Origin: an uncultured Bacteroidales bacterium
GTDB lineage: Bacteria > Bacteroidota > Bacteroidia > Bacteroidales > UBA932
Length of the DNA stretch: 64,000 bases
Direction: 5' to 3'
Assembly (NCBI GenBank): GCA_934680015.1
Contig: CAKUSP010000011.1
Coordinates: forward strand, 1 to 64,000
Made by a program: the position numbers and the translations under genes. The notes under the pieces are model-generated. The model had not been told where the DNA came from, did no database searches, and saw only the letters and a program-made list of their open reading frames with translations. Below are positions 54,784-63,633 of the stretch, in pieces (position 1 is the stretch's first letter; each line of letters begins with the position of its first letter).

Positions 54784-56364
54784 CTACTTCTTCTTATAAA
54801 AGCCCATAACAGAACCCACGGCACGATTCTCTGTTCCACCTGAGGTATTGCTTAAAAGTGAATTCTGACGAGCGCCAAATACGGTCATAGCGGTAGAACC
54901 GCCACCATCGAAATTGACCGCACCGGCACAGCCCAACCCCTTCATTATCTGGGCTATTTCCAATATACTTGCACCTTTACTTGCAGTAATACGGCCATCG
55001 CACACAAAAAGTATTATCTTACCATCTTCTGTGTAACCTACTGCTGTACGATCTGGGGTGACTGATGAATTCGTAAAAATGTCGCTTGCAATGATTTCAT
55101 AATTACGCACGAACTTTCCATCTTCCATGGTAACATCCGTAACAACCTTTCCATCCTTAACCAAAAGTGGACCAGCACTCATAGCATAATATGGATTCCA
55201 ACTATGAGACTGTGTAGGATAATCAGCGGAGACTCCATCATACGTGGCTTTTCCCTCAATATTCATCATAGGAGAATCATAGTAATATGTCACATTCTCG
55301 CTATCCCTGGCAGCCCATACTGCAGAAGGCTTTTGGTTCTTATCCACACCGAAAGTCCCTCGAAGTGTAGGCATTCCTGTAGAAGGCGAAATAACACCTT
55401 CACTAACGTGAAAATCACCTGTCACGCCAGTTGCCATGTTAAAATACCCAGCATTTGTCATGACATAGTTTTCATCTGTATAGAATTTTTCTAGAGTTTT
55501 AGCCGTGGCACTGAACTCCATACGGAATTCTACATTTCCTTTAGTAACATCAGCAATTGCGTACCATGCATTAAAAGGCCTACCATTTAACTTATCCTCA
55601 GTTTTATAAACTTCTATATCCTCAGGCATATTGTCGAATTTAACCGCTGTCCAGTTAAACGAAATAGCCTCAGGCTCATTCTCTAATTTAATTTCAACCT
55701 CATTACTATATGTGGTACCTTTCTCTGTAACAGTATAGGCTCTAACTTTGTATGACTTACCATATTCAACACCTGTATTAGGTATGGCTTGATATAACCT
55801 TACAGTAGTGGTTTTAGGCCCGTGTGCATGTGAATCTTCTATAGTAGGCGTATGCTCAGAGCTCCAACACAATCCCCACGCTTTTGCAGGATAAGAATCA
55901 GACTTCCCAAGTGTAAAGTTCAACATAGCAGAAGTAGGAGTATATTCTACCTCTGTAGAAAGATCCGCTACCGGAAGAAGCGAATAATCAAAAAGCGCTA
56001 TCTCCTTATAAATAACTTGAGAAGAAAGCATAGGGCCTCCACTTATAGCCTGAATGCCTATAGAATATGTCTGGCCTTGTTTTAATTCTCCTTTAATTTC
56101 GTAACTATTGGCATCTGAAGGAAGAGAGGCAACTTTTTTCACTTCGCCTTTCGCTGGCTTAACATAAACATCGTAACCAATTTCATTATCGCAGTTATCC
56201 TGCCAAGTCAAATTCACCTGCGAAGAAAACTCCACCTGCTCAAGATTGAATTTAGTAGGGTTTTTTAACGGAGCATAATGTTTTTCTCCTTCTTCCTCTT
56301 TTGGAGTGCAAGAGAAAGCAAGTGTGGCCAAGCATACAGCCACCAATGGGTTAATAGATTTCAT
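54784..56364 (-). CDS. FN3-containing phosphodiester glycosidase (NAGPA domain) lipoprotein
   Basis: The 526-residue lipoprotein (lipobox AFSC, Cys19) has two FN3-like domains (about 35-125 and 130-230) and a C-terminal NAGPA domain (about 285-526) with NAGYFN, PDRTAVGYTEDGKIILFVCDG (in parts), NFDGGGSTAM and RAVGSVMGF. In animals NAGPA removes GlcNAc from GlcNAc-alpha-1-P-mannose (the uncovering enzyme); bacterial homologues hydrolyse other phosphodiester or glycosidic GlcNAc links. Here it points to alpha-GlcNAc, the same sugar as the GH89 domain of the convergent locus. It starts 21 bases after the DUF6259 stop. Confidence 0.86.
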   Translation of the reverse strand: MKSINPLVAVCLATLAFSCTPKEEEGEKHYAPLKNPTKFNLEQVEFSSQVNLTWQDNCDNEIGYDVYVKPAKGEVKKVASLPSDANSYEIKGELKQGQTYSIGIQAISGGPMLSSQVIYKEIALFDYSLLPVADLSTEVEYTPTSAMLNFTLGKSDSYPAKAWGLCWSSEHTPTIEDSHAHGPKTTTVRLYQAIPNTGVEYGKSYKVRAYTVTEKGTTYSNEVEIKLENEPEAISFNWTAVKFDNMPEDIEVYKTEDKLNGRPFNAWYAIADVTKGNVEFRMEFSATAKTLEKFYTDENYVMTNAGYFNMATGVTGDFHVSEGVISPSTGMPTLRGTFGVDKNQKPSAVWAARDSENVTYYYDSPMMNIEGKATYDGVSADYPTQSHSWNPYYAMSAGPLLVKDGKVVTDVTMEDGKFVRNYEIIASDIFTNSSVTPDRTAVGYTEDGKIILFVCDGRITASKGASILEIAQIMKGLGCAGAVNFDGGGSTAMTVFGARQNSLLSNTSGGTENRAVGSVMGFYKKK

Positions 56365-56385
56365 AAAATATTAATTGTAGTTTTG

Positions 56386-58290
56386 TTATTTTCTTACAGC
56401 ACTATAGGCTTTTACCTTTACCGTTTTCTCGTTAGGGAGTGTCACAGTTCTGTCTTCAGAGCTCATATTAACCAAGATAAAAGCTTCTTTCCCTTTTACA
56501 TTAATCCATCGCGCTCCCATGACTACAGGATAAACCTCTCCATCAAAAACAGTCATCGTCGGCAAGTCTTCTGGAAATTCTAATTCTGAAAGGAACCTTC
56601 CACCATAAAAAACATCATGATTTCTAGAACGGAACCGCCCTAATGTGCGCAAAAACTCTATTTCCACTTCATTACTGCCATCAAAAAGCCATTCTGGCTG
56701 AGCCCACCCCAACTGAGACCCCCAAAGTAAACTTCTTGCATTATTATATAGGAAATGCCCATCATTTAATTCCCTATGATAGTAGTTTAAACCGCTATAC
56801 AAAACTCTATCTGAATAAATCAAAGGGAAAACTGGCAGCATTTTTATCTGAGCACTATGAGGAGTATTTACTACCAGTAGCATATCGAAAAGGTCCATAT
56901 ACACTTCTGAATTTTCCTCTGAAGTGACAGCTTGCCCAGCAGTAAATACCTCTTCGTGAAGTCTTGTTAAAAGTTTTCTGTATGATTCTGGCCACCAACT
57001 ACCGGCGCCTTTTGCATGCGAATGATTCGAGGCATAACATGGCTCACTAGCAGCGGCAGCTATTTGATCTATGTAAACGCCATCTGTGCCAATACTATAT
57101 AACAAAGAGTCAGTAAGTTCGTATATCACCTCTTGCCATATAGGAGACGATGGACAAGTCACTGTGTTAGGTACATTCGATGTAGGATAAATCTCTGTAT
57201 AAAGTGATCCGTCAGGCTTGCGGCATGAGGCCAAATAACCTTTCCTGCTTTTATATGAATCATTGGCCGGGTCCCATAAGCGTCCGTTTATATAAGGAGT
57301 CACATGGGCTCCCTTTGACTGCACTTCGTGAACCATCTCTTTAAAGCCTGGCTTTGCCGGAAGATATTCTGGATACATAGTATCATATGCATAGTGATGC
57401 CAATGGTACCAATGTATACCTAGTCCCTTATCATAATAATCAACAGCCTTTCTAACAGCTTCTACCACCTCAGGGAACATATTTTTCGGGCGCATCCATA
57501 CATCTGCATTCTGGATCCACTGTGCGATTTTTCTCTCCCTCAAAGGAGTATCAGCCCACTGAGCTGTCAGCACAAAAGGACGATACCATTTCAAAAGAGT
57601 CTGATCCCATGTATCTTCATTAAAAGCGAATGTAGTCTCCCATGGAAGTTCAAAATGTCCATTATCCGTCCACGCATAGGATGTAGGGACCTTTTGTGAA
57701 AATTCCAAATCGGACTCTGTCCCTTTTATAAAGAAATACTTACCTGCTCCACTTTTATCTCTTGATGAAAAAAAGTAACATCCTTTTTCACTATGAGTCA
57801 AGACGAACTGCATTCCGCCAGTAACAGAAGGATATCTTGTAGACACAACTCCCCCATCAGTCGGTATTGGGAACTCCGCACCAAAGCCCATAGGCAAAAC
57901 AGCTTTGCTACCTTCCTGTCTTTCTACTTTTACTATAGGAAATTCCACACCATCAACTATCCAACCGTTAGGTATATCAGCCGAAATAGACCACAATGGA
58001 AGATCGCCATCCATCCTCACGCTAACACGAATTTCATTCGTTTCTATCCGGTCAAGTGTAATATTCCAGACCATCCATGCTTGCTGTCCGTCTTCGCTGA
58101 TGGTAGTACCTTTAAAACGAGCATAGTCCGGCGCAAATTCTGGGCTCTCCCCTTGTGGCCCCAAGAAAGACACTTTCCAAGCCGGAACTCCCTTGCCCAA
58201 CACACTTTTTACATCCGAATTATCAACCACTGAGGCCACACTATTCCAAGAGAATAGCACAAGGCTCACCAATACCCAAAATTTTCTCAT
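56386..58290 (-). CDS. DUF6259 putative glycoside hydrolase, secreted
   Basis: The 634-residue protein has a signal peptide (cleavage near SVAS), an N-terminal beta-sandwich (about 30-250), a TIM-barrel-like domain (about 255-560; IHWYHWHHYAYDTMYP) and a C-terminal beta domain. Asp in GTDGVYIDQIA (about residue 405) and Glu in TSEENSEVYMD (about 455) lie at strand ends as expected for a retaining glycosidase of the GH-D/GH101-like fold class. The match is to DUF6259 as I remember it, and no activity is assigned. Its ATG is only 2 bases after the yidC stop, so it is likely co-transcribed with yidC, which is unusual for a glycan enzyme. Confidence 0.72.
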   Translation of the reverse strand: MRKFWVLVSLVLFSWNSVASVVDNSDVKSVLGKGVPAWKVSFLGPQGESPEFAPDYARFKGTTISEDGQQAWMVWNITLDRIETNEIRVSVRMDGDLPLWSISADIPNGWIVDGVEFPIVKVERQEGSKAVLPMGFGAEFPIPTDGGVVSTRYPSVTGGMQFVLTHSEKGCYFFSSRDKSGAGKYFFIKGTESDLEFSQKVPTSYAWTDNGHFELPWETTFAFNEDTWDQTLLKWYRPFVLTAQWADTPLRERKIAQWIQNADVWMRPKNMFPEVVEAVRKAVDYYDKGLGIHWYHWHHYAYDTMYPEYLPAKPGFKEMVHEVQSKGAHVTPYINGRLWDPANDSYKSRKGYLASCRKPDGSLYTEIYPTSNVPNTVTCPSSPIWQEVIYELTDSLLYSIGTDGVYIDQIAAAASEPCYASNHSHAKGAGSWWPESYRKLLTRLHEEVFTAGQAVTSEENSEVYMDLFDMLLVVNTPHSAQIKMLPVFPLIYSDRVLYSGLNYYHRELNDGHFLYNNARSLLWGSQLGWAQPEWLFDGSNEVEIEFLRTLGRFRSRNHDVFYGGRFLSELEFPEDLPTMTVFDGEVYPVVMGARWINVKGKEAFILVNMSSEDRTVTLPNEKTVKVKAYSAVRK

Positions 58291-58292
58291 TC

Positions 58293-60137
58293 TTATTTTC
58301 TGCGTTGTTTCATTTGTTGTTCTTGTAATTTCTGTGCTTCTTCAAGTCGCATCTGCCATTTGCTCTTAGGCAGTGGTTTACCCTTAGATGCTTCAACTTT
58401 CGCGAGTACATCTTTAGGTTTGACACACCATTTCCTAATTATAAAGATCTCCACCATGGATATCAACTGAGATATCAAGTAATAATAACTCAAACCAGAA
58501 GATAGATTATTACATATAAAGAACATCATGATTGGCATCATCCATACACTCATGAACTGCATAGACTTGGCTGAAGGGTCATTAGATGCAGCCTGTTGTG
58601 ACACTGTAAGTTTACTATATCCCCACATAACCACAGCCATAAGCAAAGCGAACAATGACAAGTGATCCCCCAAAAGCGGGATTCGCATTCCGAAATCAAC
58701 GATGGAATCATAAGCGCTCAAATCTTCCGCCCATAAGAAACGCTGCTGACGAAGCTCAATAGATGCAGGGAAGAATCGGAACATAGCCCACAATATTGGG
58801 AATGTAAGCAATGTAGGAAGACACCCTCCCATAGGACTAACCCCAGCTCGCTTATATAAATCCATAGTGGCCTGCTGTTTTTTCATGGCGTCTTCCTGCT
58901 TAGGATATTTCTTGTTTATATCCTCCATATAAGGTCTTAAAGCACTCATCTTTGCAGAAGAAGCATAAGACTTATATGTAAACGGCAACACTACAATCTT
59001 TATTATAAGCGTCATTATTAATATGATGATTCCAAAATTTCCTATATACTTATGCAAAAAGTTGAACATAGGGATAATGAAATACTTCGTGAACCACCCT
59101 ACAAGCCAACCTCCCAATGGTATAACCGATTCGAAATGATGATCATACGCCTTAAGGGTACTATAATGATTAGGGCCTAAATATATTTCAAGAGGAATAC
59201 GTGTATCAGATCCGTTTGACAAGTCAAGACGCATATTGGCATTACACGTCATCAAATTATGCTCTGGATTATCTTCTCCAAAATAGTTCACGCTAAGTTC
59301 TCCGGACGAAAATTGGCCGGGAGCACGAACTATCATTGAGAAGAACTGCTGTTGGAAAGCAAACCATTCAAGATTAGAACTTATCTTTTTATTTGAACTA
59401 CGCCCACGTCCCATCTCTGATGGTTTCTTGTCTCCGGAAAAATAGTAATTCAGTTTAGAATATTGACTTTCATTTTTATAACCCTTCTCCATGCGTGGAA
59501 TCACTGTTGAGAAATCCACATCGACAGAGCCCACTTGACGAGGAATATTCTTCATATTCACGAAGGCCAATTCACTTCCCACCATATATGAACCTGCTGT
59601 CAATGAGTATATCTGTTCTATATACCCGCCATCTTCAAAAGGAATTCTCAATACTGCTAAACTGTCATTATGGGAAATTACATCAAATGCAAAATTTTCT
59701 GTCTGAAGCCACTCTCCAGCATAAATATTCACATCGTAGTGATTGTCTCCTGCTTTAAAAAGGTATAAATCACTTCCTCCATAATTTGTATAATCTTTCA
59801 GCTTCGCGGACCACAACTGTGCTCCTTTTGTATTGATTTCAAGTTCAAGTTTATCATTTGACAGACGAATAAGCTGTCCTTCATCTTTTTTTCTTACGTC
59901 TAATGTAGAGTCCTTATAGATATGCTCTGGCTCTTGTTTTACAGCTTCACTAACAGAACCTACCGCTTGTGTATTTACCTCCTCTACCCTAGCTATCGAA
60001 TCCTGTTTTGCTAACCATTCTGCCTCCTGTTGTTTTCTTTCAAGAAGTTGTTGCTCTGCTTGTTTTGACTGAAAAATGGTAAAGCCCACAAGGACTAAGC
60101 CCATTAAGATAAAACCAATTAAAGAATTTTTATTCAT
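58293..60137 (-). CDS. yidC: Membrane protein insertase YidC
   Basis: The 614-residue inner-membrane insertase has an N-terminal helix (residues 5-22), a large periplasmic beta-domain (about 60-340) and the conserved five-helix core from about 355: FGIIILIMTLIIKIVVLPFT (in parts), MSALRPYMEDINKKYPKQEDAMKKQ and GGCLPTLLTFPILWAMF. The conserved core Arg-type residue lies in the first core helix (PFTYKSYASSAKM). It starts 4 bases after the DUF349 gene. It helps fold membrane proteins with or without SecYEG. Confidence 0.97.
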   Translation of the reverse strand: MNKNSLIGFILMGLVLVGFTIFQSKQAEQQLLERKQQEAEWLAKQDSIARVEEVNTQAVGSVSEAVKQEPEHIYKDSTLDVRKKDEGQLIRLSNDKLELEINTKGAQLWSAKLKDYTNYGGSDLYLFKAGDNHYDVNIYAGEWLQTENFAFDVISHNDSLAVLRIPFEDGGYIEQIYSLTAGSYMVGSELAFVNMKNIPRQVGSVDVDFSTVIPRMEKGYKNESQYSKLNYYFSGDKKPSEMGRGRSSNKKISSNLEWFAFQQQFFSMIVRAPGQFSSGELSVNYFGEDNPEHNLMTCNANMRLDLSNGSDTRIPLEIYLGPNHYSTLKAYDHHFESVIPLGGWLVGWFTKYFIIPMFNFLHKYIGNFGIIILIMTLIIKIVVLPFTYKSYASSAKMSALRPYMEDINKKYPKQEDAMKKQQATMDLYKRAGVSPMGGCLPTLLTFPILWAMFRFFPASIELRQQRFLWAEDLSAYDSIVDFGMRIPLLGDHLSLFALLMAVVMWGYSKLTVSQQAASNDPSAKSMQFMSVWMMPIMMFFICNNLSSGLSYYYLISQLISMVEIFIIRKWCVKPKDVLAKVEASKGKPLPKSKWQMRLEEAQKLQEQQMKQRRK

Positions 60138-60141
60138 ATTT

Positions 60142-61740
60142 TTATTTCTGACTCCTAATCTTCTCCTCTATCGCTTTTAACTCTTCTTTAGCTTGAGCTA
60201 TTCTCTTTCTCATCTGTGATACTAAAGCCTCTGAATTACGAGAATTAGAGAAAAAGCCTATATTATTCTCATATGTAATTATGTCCTGCTGCAAAGCATT
60301 ATATTTACGCATGAGATCATTCTTAGTATAAACAGGAGGGAAAACTTCATCCATAGCCTCCTTATAGGCCTTTGCTATATTATCCTTCTCCTTAAACGGA
60401 ACGAACCCTATCTCTTTGTATCTATTTGCAAATTGTTCCTTTGCCTTAGATGCAGGGAACTCTTCCGTAGGCTTGAATGTCCTGATTTCTTCGATTAGAG
60501 CCCTCTTAGCCTTAAGATTTGAGTAGTAATCATTCTCCGACTTGGCTTTAGCATCCCTCGAAGCGAAAAATTCATCACATGCAGCACGGAAACGCTTCCA
60601 AAGCTGCTCTGATTTCTTCCTCGGAACGGCACCTATCTCCTTCCATTGCTTTTGTAGAGCTATAAATTGATCCGTTGTTTTCTTCCACTCTTCACTATTT
60701 TTCAAATTTTCAGCCTGTGCGATCAAAGATTCTTTCTTAGCAATATTCTCCTCCATGTCGCTCTTTACATTCATAAAGAACACACGCTTCTTTTCAAAAA
60801 ACTTATCGCACGCAGCACGGAAGCGTTCATATATCTTTTGGTTATCCTTTCTGGATGCAAATCCTATGGTCTTCCATTTTGCCTGAATGTTTTCTATCTC
60901 CTTAGACAAATCATTCCATTTTCCAGCATCTGATATGTTCTCCATATCCGCTATCTTCTCGACTTCTTCGCATAAAGCCTGCTTTGCATTAAGATTAGCG
61001 GCAAATTCTGCCTTTAGACGTTCGAAATGCTCTTGATAGTTACGTCTTATAACTGCAGTAGCGGCTTTAAAACGGTCCCATATACTTTCACGATACTCCT
61101 TTGCAACAGGACCCAAGTCCTTCCACTTCTCATGTAGAATCTGAAGTGTATTGAAAGCACTAACGACATCATCTGATTGGGCCAATTCTTCCGCCTGCTT
61201 GCAAAGTTCTTCCTTAGCTTCTAGATTTTTTTTGAAATCCAAGTCTCTAAGTTCATGATTTATCTGAACCATGTCATAAAACCTTTCTTCCTGCAATTTA
61301 TATGACTTATTTACATCATTAAATTCACTTGCTGGAACAGGACCTATTTCCTTCCAGCGAGTCTGAATATCATGAAGGGTCGGGAAAGCAGCCTGAACAT
61401 TTTCACTATTGTCCACCAATTGTTTAAGTTCTTCTATTAAGGCCAATTTCTTTTCAAGATTAGCCTGTCTTTCTGCTTCTTGTTCCTTATTGAATTCTGC
61501 TCGCTCGCGTTTATAGTCTATATACACAGTCTTAAACTGTTCTTCAATTGCAGTGAACTTATCGGGATCATAACTACCTTCAGCCTCAGCTTCGGATTTA
61601 AGCTTTCCCAGTTGTTTATAGAATATAGATTTTATATTCTCCACCTCTTTTGAACGCTCCATACGATCGTCCAAAGTGCCAATTCTCTTAAGTTCAACTA
61701 TCAGTTCTTCAAGGTTAGGATTTTCAAGATCTGTTATCAT
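60142..61740 (-). CDS. DUF349 repeat protein
   Basis: This 532-residue, highly helical and charged protein is built of about six or seven DUF349 repeats of roughly 70 residues, each ending in a W-K-x-[LIV]-G-x-[VA] / LW-x-RFRAACD-x-F pattern (for example WKEIGAVPRKKSEQLWKRFR). Proteins of this type are cytoplasmic and of unknown function, often near membrane or translation genes in Bacteroidota. ATG 61740 is used; a start 12 codons upstream would enter the promoter. A TATATTTG -7 with TTG 21 bases upstream (61765-61796) drives it and yidC. Confidence 0.85.
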   Translation of the reverse strand: MITDLENPNLEELIVELKRIGTLDDRMERSKEVENIKSIFYKQLGKLKSEAEAEGSYDPDKFTAIEEQFKTVYIDYKRERAEFNKEQEAERQANLEKKLALIEELKQLVDNSENVQAAFPTLHDIQTRWKEIGPVPASEFNDVNKSYKLQEERFYDMVQINHELRDLDFKKNLEAKEELCKQAEELAQSDDVVSAFNTLQILHEKWKDLGPVAKEYRESIWDRFKAATAVIRRNYQEHFERLKAEFAANLNAKQALCEEVEKIADMENISDAGKWNDLSKEIENIQAKWKTIGFASRKDNQKIYERFRAACDKFFEKKRVFFMNVKSDMEENIAKKESLIAQAENLKNSEEWKKTTDQFIALQKQWKEIGAVPRKKSEQLWKRFRAACDEFFASRDAKAKSENDYYSNLKAKRALIEEIRTFKPTEEFPASKAKEQFANRYKEIGFVPFKEKDNIAKAYKEAMDEVFPPVYTKNDLMRKYNALQQDIITYENNIGFFSNSRNSEALVSQMRKRIAQAKEELKAIEEKIRSQK

Positions 61741-61764
61741 ATTGCAAAGGTTTTGGAAATTGGG

Positions 61765-61796
61765 CAAATATAGCAATTATTTTGGTAATTTTGCAA
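61765..61796 (-). promoter_or_regulatory. Promoter of DUF349-yidC
   Basis: On the minus strand TTG (61794-61796), 21 bases, TATATTTG (61765-61772). The expected start is close to the DUF349 ATG, giving a leader of about 20 bases. Confidence 0.7.
61786..61793 (+). promoter_or_regulatory. -7 element of trmD, overlapping the divergent promoter
   Basis: TAATTTTG fits TAnnTTTG and lies 22 bases before the trmD ATG. It falls inside the spacer of the divergent DUF349 promoter, so both polymerases compete for one 30-base region. No good -33 is seen. Confidence 0.5.
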
Positions 61797-61815
61797 GAAA
61801 AACAATAGTTGGAAT

Positions 61816-62496
61816 ATGCGTATAGACATCCTAACAGTAGTCCCAGAACTGCTTGAAAGCCCACTTGGATATAGTATTGTGGGCAGAGCTATAAAAAAGG
61901 GGCTCGTGGAGATAAATGTACATAACCTGCGTAAATACGGGATTGGCCCGAGAAAAAACGTAGACGATTATTCGTATGGCGGAGATGCAGGCATGGTCAT
62001 GATGATAGAGCCCGTTTATAAAATGATAAACGAACTAAAAGGAGAAAGAAGCTATGATGAAGTTATTTATATGTCCCCAGATGGAGAGCGGCTAACGCAA
62101 GGCATCTCAAATGACCTCTCCCTTAAAGGGAACATAATAATCCTATGCGGACACTATAAGGGAATCGATCATCGAATACGGGAACATCTTATCACAAGGG
62201 AAATCTCCGTGGGTGACTATGTAGTTAGCGGTGGCGAAATACCTGCTGCATTACTAGTAGATTCGCTCGTAAGACTAATTCCGGGAGCACTTACCGATGA
62301 GACCTCTGCCCTTTCCGACTCTTTTCAAGACGATCTTCTCTCGCCACCTATTTATACTAGACCGGCGGAATTTAACGGCTGGAAGGTGCCTGAGGTGCTT
62401 TTAAGCGGCAATCCTAAACTAATCCAGGCTTGGCAAGACGAGCAAGCCATGGAGCGAACAAAACGACTTAGACCGGAACTTATTAAAAATTTTTAA
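61816..62496 (+). CDS. trmD: tRNA (guanine-N1-)-methyltransferase
   Basis: The 226-residue SPOUT-class enzyme methylates G37 next to the anticodon to prevent frameshifting. The trefoil-knot signatures [25 protein letters not shown] and GDYVVSGGE are visible, with the C-terminal helical domain ending in [10 protein letters not shown]. The length is normal for bacteria. It is divergent from DUF349-yidC and appears monocistronic; AT-rich sequence with a new promoter follows. The usual bacterial neighbours (rimM, rplS) are absent, as often in Bacteroidota. Confidence 0.97.
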   Translation: MRIDILTVVPELLESPLGYSIVGRAIKKGLVEINVHNLRKYGIGPRKNVDDYSYGGDAGMVMMIEPVYKMINELKGERSYDEVIYMSPDGERLTQGISNDLSLKGNIIILCGHYKGIDHRIREHLITREISVGDYVVSGGEIPAALLVDSLVRLIPGALTDETSALSDSFQDDLLSPPIYTRPAEFNGWKVPEVLLSGNPKLIQAWQDEQAMERTKRLRPELIKNF

Positions 62497-62533
62497 AAAC
62501 TAAAAAAAAATTTAATAAAATTCGTGCGAAAGT

Positions 62534-62564
62534 TTTGTATATATAAAAAATCGTAGTATATTTG
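62534..62564 (+). promoter_or_regulatory. Bacteroidota-type promoter downstream of trmD
   Basis: TTTG at 62534-62537, a 19-base spacer and TATATTTG at 62557-62564 match the consensus exactly. No normal gene follows; the next coding sequence is a truncated transposase 360 bases away. Confidence 0.75.
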
Positions 62565-62570
62565 CCTTCG

Positions 62571-62690
62571 GAAATGATAAACAACTCAGCTTACAGAAAT
62601 GTAAGAATTCTAACCAAAGATAATTAACCTTCTTAATAGGTAATACACTACTAACTAATCGATAAGGCTCGCAGAGATGCGAGCCTTTCA
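62571..62690 (+). ncRNA. Candidate small RNA or leader-peptide unit with GAGA-loop hairpin
   Basis: Starting near 62571 after a consensus promoter, about 120 bases end in a perfect 10-pair stem AAGGCTCGCA/TGCGAGCCTT (62664-62687) with a GAGA tetraloop. Only a short T-run follows, so termination is uncertain. A 17-residue frame (62574-62627, peptide MINNSAYRNVRILTKDN) begins almost at the expected start. It may be an attenuator or leader whose downstream gene has been replaced by the mobile remnant. I do not recognise the family. Confidence 0.45.
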
Positions 62691-62921
62691 ACATTATGGA
62701 ATTCCATTATTTTTAACATAATAATATGTGTTTAAGCGTTAAAGATTACTTTACACAGAACAAATACAGAACGGAATATTGTTAAACCTGAAAAACACCT
62801 TTGAAGTCAATATGCCTTTAAGGGGCTTCTATTAAGGGTAGCAGGTAAAGGTGAATGGTTTTTGTGATCACCTTTAGGCCATACCCTTTCTGGAAGTGCA
62901 TAGAATGGGGGTCACACCTAA

Positions 62922-63443
62922 AAGTATCGGATGCCGTATCTTCTTCGAGGTTTACAAATAGCGAGACGAAATCAAGTTTGGAGTACAGATATTTCATATA
63001 TTCCCATGGAGAATGGATTTATGTATTTGTATGCCATTATTGATGTATATAGCCGTTACATAGTCAGTTGGGGCCTTTATAATACGCTAGACTCGTCAAA
63101 CGCTATAGAAGTACTTGAGAGGGCTGTTGCGAAATATGGGGCGCCAGAGATAATCAATTCAGATCAAGGCGTGCAGTATACTTGTGAGGAATGGCATAAT
63201 GCCTGTATCAAGCATGGAGTACGCATTAGCATGGATGGAAGAGCAAGATGTCTGGATAATGTCTGGATTGAGCGATTTTGGCGTACTATAAAACGCGAGT
63301 ACGTGTACTTGAATCCAGAGTCCACTGTAGGTGCGTTGTGGCGTGGAATTGCGAAATACATAGAATACTATAACAATCGCCGCGCTCATCAGGGGCTTGC
63401 ACATAGAACGCCCTACATTACCTATGCTACTTGTGCGGTGTAA
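62922..63443 (+). pseudogene. IS3-type transposase OrfB, N-terminally truncated remnant
   Basis: About 173 residues remain of a DDE transposase with the IS3-family rve domain: first Asp in NQVWSTDISYIPM, second Asp in IINSDQGVQYT and the Glu in LDNVWIERFWRTIK, with the typical ending YNNRRAHQGLAHRTP. Complete OrfB proteins are about 270-290 residues, and no OrfA frame or upstream HTH part is found; a stop codon lies right before 62922. No clear terminal inverted repeats flank it. The catalytic triad is intact but the protein is probably inactive. Confidence 0.85.
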
Positions 63444-63543
63444 GCAAAAATAAATGATATTTGGAGGGATTGGAAAGAATAACTACCTTAGCACTTCGAA
63501 CAATAACCCAATCTGCCCAATCGTGTCCGTTAAGTAACGTAAA

Positions 63544-63633
63544 AAAAATAAGTTGCGTCAGATTAGCATTAGATTTTCGAGGAACCAAAAAGATTTACTA
63601 AGATGATGCAGGTTATTTTTTGAATGTTACTAA
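63544..63633 (+). repeat. Dispersed AT-rich extragenic repeat, copy B
   Basis: The core 63588-63633 matches copy A at 7141-7184 with about four substitutions and one indel. Here it abuts and truncates the RHS fragment on the other strand. Confidence 0.65.

Larger units (their letters stand above)
62497..62921. other. 425-bp intergenic region between trmD and the transposase remnant
   Basis: The first 200 bases hold a promoter, a short frame and a strong hairpin (see the next entries). From about 62695 to 62921 no gene is evident; an eight-base inverted repeat (AAAGGTGA at 62847-62854, TCACCTTT at 62868-62875) is the only structure noticed. Confidence 0.55.

Noticed and set aside
62847..62875. 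Inverted repeat AAAGGTGA/TCACCTTT near the transposase remnant
   Set aside because: Considered as an IS end, but there is no matching copy at the other side of the remnant and it is a simple local hairpin.
62855..63043. Plus-strand 62-residue frame before the transposase remnant
   Set aside because: Out of frame with the transposase and not similar to an IS3 OrfA or an HTH domain.
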